64,000 nt of DNA from Palaemon carinicauda (taxonomy: Eukaryota > Arthropoda > Malacostraca > Decapoda > Palaemonidae): the NCBI RefSeq assembly GCF_036898095.1, contig NC_090725.1, positions 205,041,263-205,105,262 of the forward strand, given 5' to 3'. Of the stretch, positions 56,721 through 64,000 are shown piece after piece. How positions within the stretch are numbered: the stretch's first letter is position 1; every line of letters starts with the position of its first letter. Under the pieces are notes generated by a model. That model saw nothing but the letters and a program-made list of their open reading frames with translations, did no database searches and was not told the DNA's origin. A program made the translations under genes and the position numbers.

Positions 56721-59054
56721 TGACGTCACGTCCGTCCTCATCCTTCTGCTAGTAGCTGCCTTGCTTAGACGGATTTCCCCTTGTGCTTTTTTATCGGCTT
56801 GCATCTTCGTAATGTCGCTACCTTCAGCCTCGCCTTCTTCTGGAAAGTTGAGTACCAGGTCCCAGTATTGTTTAAATAAGCTCTGACCGTAAAGTAACTT
56901 ATACTTTTCGAGATATTTCATGTTTTCTGGCGGAGCTGTGCTGCTACCGGACACGCCATTTTATGGCGTCACTGGTCTCTTGCATGCCTTATTTAGCTAG
57001 TCTGAACAGCTTATTCCGGTCTCTTAACTAATTGATACTGTTAGTTATTTAGTCTTCATAGCTAGGAACTTCATATCGTGTTTTGACGCTCTTTTATCCG
57101 GTCATCGCCTGACCCCATACTAGATTGCTAGCTTAGCCCCTAGGCCAGATTGCCTAGCACCAGTGTTCATGCATGATATATTCCAGTGATCCTAGGTTAA
57201 GTTATGAAGATAGTGGCATTATTTATCATACTGTTTACTGTGATGCAAGTGTTTTTCGCCTTCAGGGACCATATAGGGGATCGGTTTGATTGTGTGCCTT
57301 TCTAACCTAACCTAACTGTAGGACCCCTATATGCTCCCTTCATCCCCTGCCTTCGGGCATTCCCTCTGTGTGGCCATGCTCCCCCTGCTATATAGGGGGA
57401 TCATGTCCGTATCAGAGTATTTATCGCTTCTCTGTCCTCCCTAAGGGAATGATCCCCCCTTAGGGTTGTGTCCGAGAAAGAGGAACGGCCTGTCCTTCCT
57501 CAGTTGCTTCGGCTAGGTTACTTAACCTTCCATGCAACTTGCTATGTGTCTTTCAGCCTACCTAGCTTGGGGTTTAACACTCCTTATCTAGGTTAGGCCT
57601 TGGGGGGGGGGGGGGCTAGTTCTGTACTTTTTTAGTTTGAGGCGGTACCCGTGCACCGCTCTCATTCAGGTTACCTACCCTAGGCTAGGGAGCGTCCTCC
57701 CTTTCTTGGTGGCCGTTTTTGTACAGAGCCTCCCCTATGGAAGACCCCTCTTCTTCTCCCTCCCCACCTATCCCTTGCCATAGTCTATCCTATACACATC
57801 TGTCCCTAGTCTTCAACTCCCCCTTCGGGTGGAGCGATAGGGCTATCATGAACTCCTGTTGAGCAGGCCGCTCTGGTACATATACCCTTCATAGCGTCCT
57901 ATGGGGTTAGCCACTGGAAGCGATTTGTCCACAGGGGTTCCCCCCTCTTGGGTGTACCCTAACCCTCCCTTGGGTTACCCTGGCACCCGGCCGACTGCCG
58001 GCCCCCTGCCACTGGGTGATAGGACCCACTCCTATCATGGGTACACTCACTCAGGTGGGATGCCAGAGGGGTATGTGATCTTACCCCTCCAATCCCTCCT
58101 TCTGTCTCTCTACCTATCCTGGTGCCGGTCCCTTGCGCCTCTACTACCGGCGATACCGCCCTTCTCTTGGTGACACATTCCTGAGATACCCTCCCTCCCC
58201 TAAGTCGACAGCCTTCCGTCGGCGTACAGCCGATGGCCCACCCTTCCTTCACCTAGTTTCGGTTGTCCGCCCTTCGGGCCGGCCTCCGGCATGCCGGCGG
58301 TCTGGGTATACTATCCAATTCTGCCTTATCTTATGAACTGGTCACCAAGCCGGCTGCCGGAGCCCCCGCCTCCCGCCGGTGTGCCACCGCTATGCCGGCG
58401 GCCGCCAAGCTGGCATTATACCTGAATTCTCTATGTGTCTACCTTAATGCCATAAACCCTGCTGGAGCGGCCGCTGGTCTGCCGGCGCCCTCCGGAAGCA
58501 CCAAGGGACTTGCACCCCTTCTACCAGCTATCGACTACATGCTGATAGCCCTACACCGCAACCAGATAGCTTGGCTACTCCGGTGGATAGGTATTGTCTT
58601 ACCGTTCTATTAGTGGCCGTGCTGTCTTCTTGCATATTACAAGTTTCCAGCATACTGTGTGTGTCTTAGCGCAGCTGGTTGCCGGAACCCGAACCTATAT
58701 GGGGTCTTCTGCTACCCCTTTTACTCTAAAGGTCTGAGTGGTCTCAGTCCTTGATATACCTCGCAGGCAATCTCTGCTAGAATTATCTTCTGCCTTCTAT
58801 GGCGGTCCATGAAGATTTCCGCTTTTGTGTCCTCGGTCACAAACGAAATTGCCTATTGATAAGGTTATGGTAACCAGCTGGGCGGGATGCAGAAGTATGT
58901 GTCTATCTACTTCCTTTCCCGCTCCTCTCTTTAACATTACAATATTATAAATTATTTAATGTTAAGTGAAAGTTTAACTACTTAAAATTTAACTTTAGAG
59001 TAATATAAGTCACTCTTATGACTTCCATATACTCATAATCTCTTTCTTTTACAG
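56721..59054 (+). other. 5' leader / intron of DIRS-2b
   Basis: Non-coding in the sense direction and GC- and C-rich from 57320 on. It ends with an acceptor TCTTTCTTTTACAG at 59054. I could not place a first gag exon. A 107-codon frame on the opposite strand (56598-56921, MKYLEKYKLLYGQSLFKQ) has protein-like composition but no recognised family. Confidence 0.55.
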
Positions 59055-61034
59055 GAGGAGTACATCAAGTGTGACCACAACTTCTGTGGAGTGAAGCGCC
59101 CGCACTTCTACGGGCACACGGCATGTCGGACCCACGCCCCCTGCGCCAATAAGAAAGGCGACCTGAAATTCTGGGACCCGCAGCACTGTACAGTCTGTAA
59201 GAGTCGTCTGGTCGAAGCGTTCGACGATCCTCCTTCAGCGGAGGTAAGGGACACTGCTCGAGAGAAGCTACGCAAGTGGGTGCGTGGCTTCCAGAAGAAC
59301 GCCACCGGACCGTATCTCGCCACCGAAGATTTGAGGGCCTTGCTATTCCCGAAGGCATCAAAAGACTCAGTGGTCCCTAGTGATTAGATTCCCACCGTCC
59401 AGATAGTGGTGGAACCGGATGTGGTCATGGCTCAGTCCATGCATGAGTGCCGTTTAGACTCCGACAACGTGGAACGTATGTCGGAAGTGTCGGAGACCAC
59501 GGAGAGGAACCTCATGGGCGACGAGCTCGACTATGAGGAAGATCAGGTGGAATACCCTGAGTCGGAGCATGAGGTCACTCCAGCTTCCACCCCTGCACCA
59601 ACTCCTACACTGACGGATGTATCACTCCCTTCTACATCCGCTACCCCGGATCCTACTCCGGATCCTACCCCATCCAACACTCAGGAGATCTTCAAGATGC
59701 TTGAAGCTCTCATGGATAAGAAACTTCGCGAGACGCATGAGTTATTCAGGTCCAACCTCGGAAGTTCGAAGCAACAACCGAAAAGGATTTCGGTTAAGGA
59801 CCTCCCTGCATGCTCGGATACTAACCCATGGAGGTTTGCCGAGCACATGCCGATCACCACGGGCAAGATCTTTATCAGCGAGAAGGTCGGCTCGATTGCG
59901 CTGGAAGAAGTGGAATTCTTCCCGAACTTTGAGGCTTACCCGGACTGTTACGTCCGACTCAGGTCCGAACCCGCTTCTAAAGAAGAGACCGAACCAAAGG
60001 AGGTTATCGTGTTCGATCTCTCGAAGGGCCAGGCTATGTTAGCCAACACGGTGAAAAGTAGGGGCTTCACCTGCTCGAAACTGCCGGCGCTTAGCAAAAA
60101 GCACCCGACCTACGTTGCACCAGACGATGCGACCTTCCCCTATCTAGAAAAGGCCTTCACTGCGGTACATAAGGCAGTGGAAGAAGGGAAACCTTGCCCT
60201 GTACTGGAGGAGTGCAGGCCCTTCTCCCTGACCACTCCCCCTGATGTTAGACACTGGAAAGACGTCCAGTCAACCTTCATGGTGGGGAAACTAGAGCCTG
60301 ACGTCGCTGGTCATCAGTTTAACGAGGACCTCCAGAAACTTAACGATCATCTCCTTCGTCGGGAACATGATACGAAGGAAAGGCTCGCCGCATCTATGTC
60401 CCTCCAAGTACAGCTCGAAGTCATGGCCGGTGACACTAGGGTCCCTGACTACTACATGGTCCTTGCCAAGACACATCTGGCAACGGTAGTAAAGGAACTG
60501 TACAGCTTCACGAAGGCTCGTAGAGCCTGTCGTGAATTCGTGTTTTCTAATGCGACAGTACGACACAAACCCCGGAGGCTGATCTCCTCCAACATCTGGG
60601 GAAAACATCTCTTTCCCACCTCCCTAGTGAAAGAGATCACTGACAAAGCCGCCACGGAGAACAGGAACCTTCTCCACAAATGGGGCATGTCTAAGAAAAG
60701 GAAATCCTCTCAGGACGACGGCCCTCAACCTAAGAGGAGACCCACCAAACCAAAACCCCAGCAACGTCAACAGAGACGGCAGTTTCCGGGATCCGTTACT
60801 CCCCAAGTGGCAGCTCAGCCACAACAGACCTTTCAATTGGTCACCCAACCGGTCTTGTCACAGTCGCCGGTCTTCACCCCTGCATTTGAGCAGCAGTCAA
60901 CTACCTTTCGTCCCAAAGGTAGAGGCTCAAACAGAGGTGCAGGCAGAGATGCATCTCGCCGTCCCTCCAGAGGCAGAGGAGGAAGGGGAGCTAGCGGCCG
61001 AGGTAGCAAACCCTCGGGAAGCCAGAAGCAATGA
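59055..61034 (+). pseudogene. Gag of DIRS-2b (one premature stop)
   Basis: It starts in phase 0 after the acceptor with EEYIKCDHNFCGV, then the Cys/His module GHTACRTHAPCANKKGDLKF, WDPQHCTVC, then LRKWVRGFQKNATG with no intron where DIRS-1 copies have one. A TAG at 59385-59387 interrupts; the frame then stays open for 549 codons. Conserved blocks are DLPACSDTNPWRFAEHMP, YPDCYVRL, EVIVFDLSKGQ, KLEPDVAGHQFNE and FTKARRACREFVFS, and the end is RG-rich (SRGRGGRGASGRGSK). The last 149 bp overlap RT in another frame. Confidence 0.85.
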
Positions 61035-62878
61035 AGTGCTTCCGGTGAGAGGAAGACTCCGCCAATTCCAGGATCGTTGGACCTTCGATCCCTGGGCACA
61101 CAGCATTGTCAAGAAAGGTCTAGGCTGGAGCTGGACTCAACCACCCCCATCCTTCCAGCAATTCTTCCAACAGTCAACCCCCCTCCTGGAAGAATATGTC
61201 CTAGAACTCTTGAACAAGAAGGTGATAAGGAGGGTAAAGTCAACCAGGTTCCAAGGGAGACTGTTTTGCGTCCCCAAGAAGGACTCCGACAAACTCAAGA
61301 GTCATTCTAGACTTATCCCCCCTCAACAAGTTCATAGCGAACAACAAGTTCAAGATGCTGACTCTTCAACAGATACGGACCCTTCTGGCTCAAGGTTCCT
61401 ACACGGTCTCAATAGACCTGGCGGATGCCTACTGGCATGTTCCAATGAACCACCACGCTTCCTCCTACCTAGGATTTCGACTCCAAAGGAAAAGCTACGC
61501 TTTCAGGGCCATGCCCTTCGGGCTCAACGTGACCCCACGGATCTTCACCAAGCTGGCAGACGCCATCGTTCAACAGCTCCGCCTCCGCGGCGTCCAGGTG
61601 ATGGCCTACCTCGACGATTGGCTGGTCTGGGCGACATCGCCCGAAGATTGTCTAAGATCCTGCAACAAGGTCACCCAGTTTCTAGAACACCTGGGATTCA
61701 AGATAAACACCAAGAAATCTCGCCTCTCTCCAGCTCAGAAGTTCCAATGGTTAGGAATCCAGTGGAATCTTCAGTCACACCGCCTTTCCATTCCCCAGAA
61801 GAAAAGGAAAGAAATAGCGGTGTCTGTCAAAAAACTACTGAAATCCAAGCGGATCTCAAGACGTCAGCAGGAACAAGTTCTAGGCTCTCTACAGTTCGCC
61901 TCAGTGACAAACCCAGTGCTGCGTGCACAGCTAAAGGATGCCGCGGGAGTCTGGAGACGTTCTGCATCCATCGCTCGAAGAGACAAGAGACGGCTCCCAA
62001 ACAGACTTCGGTTACTCTTAAAGCCGTGGTCGGAAGCAAAGGCCCTGAAAAGGTCCATTCCTCTTCAACACCCACCTCCATCACTCAACATCCACACGGA
62101 CGCTTCGCTGGAGGGTTGGGGAGGTCACTCCCACCAACAACAGGCTCGAGGTACATGGTCTCCCCTATTCAAGACGTTTCACATCAACATCTTGGAGGAC
62201 ATGGCGGTCCTTCTCACCCTGAAGAAACTCTCTCCGCCTCCCTCGATCCACATTCGTCTGACTCTGGACAACTTGGTGGTAGTCCAATGTCTCAATCGTC
62301 AGGGCTCGAGATCGCCCCAGATAAATCAGGTGCTTCTCCCAATCTTCCGTCTGGCAGAGAGGAAGAAATGGCACCTGTCTGCAGTTCACCTACAAGGATT
62401 CTGCAACATGACAGCGGACGCTCTATCTCGGACAAGCCCGATAGAGTCGGAATGGTCTCTAGATGCAAGATCCTTCTCCTTCATCTCTCACCAAGTCCCG
62501 TAACTTCAGATCGATCTCTTCGCAACAAGCGACAACAATCAACTTCCTCGTTATATGGCCCCGTACGAGGACCCCAAGGCAGAAGCAGTGGACGCCATGT
62601 CACTGGATTGGAACAGATGGTCCAGGATCTACCTGTTCCCTCCCACCAACCTTCTGCTGAAAGTCCTCTCCAAGCTGAGAACCTTCAAAGGGACAGTGGC
62701 CCTAGTGGCTCCCAAGTGGCCCCGGAGCAATTGGTACCCCCTGGTCCTGGAGCTGCAGCCCACGCTGATCCCTCTCCCGGGCCCAGTTCTCTCCCAGCAA
62801 GTACAGAAGTCGACTTCGCTTCATCACTGAAAGTCAGGGACCTTCATCTCATGATTTTCTCTCCCTAGCCGCAAAGAA
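60886..62878 (+). pseudogene. RT / RNase H / methyltransferase-like region of DIRS-2b
   Basis: It begins in the gag overlap; LPVRGRLRQFQDRWTFDPWA and GRLFCVPKKDSDK lie in one frame, then a frameshift near 61300 moves the rest to the next frame. That frame has MLTLQQIRTLL, SIDLADAYWHV, FGLNVTPRIFTKL, the active site YLDDW at about 61606, and RNase H with IHTDASLEGWGGHSH, LEDMAVLLTL and ADALSRTSPIESEW. A TAA at 62501-62503 stands where DIRS-2a has Glu. LQIDLFATSDN, DAMSLDWNRWSRIYLFPP and VAPKWPRSNWYP follow to 62830. Confidence 0.87.
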
Positions 62879-63837
62879 AAGGTTTGGGATCTCGAAGAAA
62901 AGTCTAGACTTCCTCGAGGAATACAAGACCGAATCCACACGACGGTAATACGAATCATCCTGGAGAAAGTGGGTCTCTTTCGTCAAGGCAAAAAATCCTA
63001 CGGAAATCACCATCGATTTTTGCATGTCCTTCTTCATTCACCTTCATGGACAGGGCTTAGCAGCCAACACGATTTCTACCTGCAAATCGGCTTTGACTAG
63101 ACCACTACTGTACGCCTTCCAGATTGATCTGTCCAGCGATATCTTCAATAAACTGCCGAAGGCATGCGCTCGTCTACGCCCAGCACCTCCGCCAAAACCT
63201 ATCTCCTGGTCCCTGGACAAGGTGCTCCAATTTGCCTCCAACTTGGACAACGATTCGTGCCCTCAAGGATCTGACTCAAAAAGTTATATTTCTTTTTGCT
63301 CTTGCCTCAGGAGCCCGAGTCAGCGAAATAGTGGCATTATCAAGAGACGAGGGTCATATCCTGTTTACAGACTCAGGAGACCTTACTCTCTTCCCCAATC
63401 CGACGTTTCTCGCGAAAAATGAATTACCCACCAAGAGATGGGGCTCCTGGAGAATCTGCCCCCTGAAAGAAGATGCCTCTCTATGTCCGGTAGAGAGCCT
63501 CAAGGTCTATCTTCAGAGAACTTCAGACTTTGGTGGAGGCCAACTCTTCAAAGGAGAAACATTGTGTAGCGACCTGTCACTGAAACAACTAAGAGCGAAA
63601 ATCACCTACTTTATTCGCAGAGCGGATCCTGACAGTACACCCGCAGGTCACGATCCTAGAAAAGTCGCATCGTCTCTGAATTTTTTCCAGAGCATGGATT
63701 TCGAAAGCCTCAAGAGCTTCACAGGACGGAAATCTTCGCGCGTTTTCTTCAAGCACTACGCGAAGCAAGTGCATGAAGTCAAACATTTTGTGGTAGCTGC
63801 AGGTAGTGTTATGAAACCTGCAGTTAACTCTGCATAG
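62860..63837 (+). pseudogene. Tyrosine recombinase of DIRS-2b
   Basis: The N-terminal part (KRFGISKKSLDFLEEYKTES) has a TAA near 62947. MSFFIHLHGQGLAANTIS and KSALTRPLLYAF follow to a frameshift at about 63260-63290. Then come LFALASGARVSEIVALSRDE with catalytic Arg, GHDPRKVASSLNFF (HxxR) and FKHYAKQVHEVKHF with the candidate tyrosine. The stop is at 63837. All catalytic motifs are present, unlike in DIRS-2a. Confidence 0.85.
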
Positions 63838-64000
63838 AACAGTGAGTTACTTGGGACTTTAACTCTTTGGGTGCCTATGTTGACCCTCGTGTGATACGTA
63901 GTGATTTCATGGACACTTAGTGTTTCTCATAGACTGTTCTTTACAAGGTGAAATGTCATAGTCGTCACATGAGTGCCACATGCCTAGAGCATGATGTGTT
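63838..64000. other. Sequence downstream of the DIRS-2b recombinase
   Basis: 163 bp of non-coding DNA up to the window edge; nothing recognised. The internal complementary region is expected further right. Confidence 0.5.

Larger units (their letters stand above)
56386..64000 (+). mobile_element. DIRS-2b, second-family DIRS element, right end outside window
   Basis: It starts TTTTTGGGCTCAAGCCATG, the same terminal motif as DIRS-2a, and runs through a terminal repeat, a 2.3-kb non-coding leader, a gag exon (59055-61034), RT/RNase H (60886-62878) and recombinase (to 63837). The internal complementary region and right terminus lie beyond 64000. GC content is clearly higher than the surroundings. 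Each gene carries one or two breaks. Confidence 0.83.

Noticed and set aside
57303..57318. CCTAA repeats resembling arthropod telomeric sequence
   Set aside because: About three units only, within a C-rich DIRS leader; too short to mean an interstitial telomere.
60886..62868. A 660-codon frame in DIRS-2b as a single protein
   Set aside because: Only its first part (to about 61300) is RT; past the frameshift the true domains are in the next frame.

Overview
The window reads as accessory DNA from an animal nuclear genome, most likely a decapod crustacean. The basis is the mix of elements: several DIRS1-like tyrosine-recombinase retrotransposons (a group known to be common in Decapoda), pogo/Tigger transposons, an I-like LINE, piggyBac and hAT pieces, and many GA/CT/AAT/TA microsatellites. 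The species cannot be told from the sequence. Nearly everything is mobile DNA. The only segment that looks like a host gene is a terminal exon at 42960-43064 (+) encoding the last half of a double-stranded RNA-binding domain.

Left block (1-13152): a minus-strand DIRS element (DIRS-1a), cut by the window edge. Its tyrosine recombinase, RT/RNase H and three-exon gag are recognisable. A TA-flanked Tigger-like element (Tigger-C, 3469-9779) sits in gag, and a full Tigger (Tigger-A1, 4036-7895) with an open 625-residue transposase sits inside that. 13153-16044 holds non-mobile or unassigned sequence with an exact 130-bp direct repeat.

Central block (16045-41895) is best read as one nested stack. 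A degenerate minus-strand LINE (N-terminal half 40385-41895, C-terminal end 16045-16576) was split by a DIRS element of a second family (DIRS-2a, 16577 to about 40384). DIRS-2a was entered by another DIRS (DIRS-1b, 17013-27395), apparently exactly at its internal complementary region. DIRS-1b carries a Tigger (Tigger-B, 17099-19330) in its left terminal repeat. DIRS-2a was also hit in its RNase H domain by an I-like LINE (28737-36019) with a 15-bp target duplication, and that LINE's ORF2 carries a deleted Tigger-A (34103-34900).

Right block: the dsRBD exon and its 3' sequence are split by a decayed piggyBac (43433-51876, TTAA target) whose transposase has an intron. A second full Tigger-A (46006-49892) sits in that intron. 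After a TA-flanked non-autonomous element (52621-53808) and unassigned DNA, a hAT terminus at 56287 is abutted by DIRS-2b (56386 to the window end).

Shared themes: gag of the DIRS-1 copies is divided into exons of 22-23 codons, 57 codons and a long third exon; the second exon codes for a Cys/His-rich module conserved between both DIRS families. The Tigger transposases end in PCNA-binding-type motifs. All coding statements come from reading the translations by eye; no searches were run.
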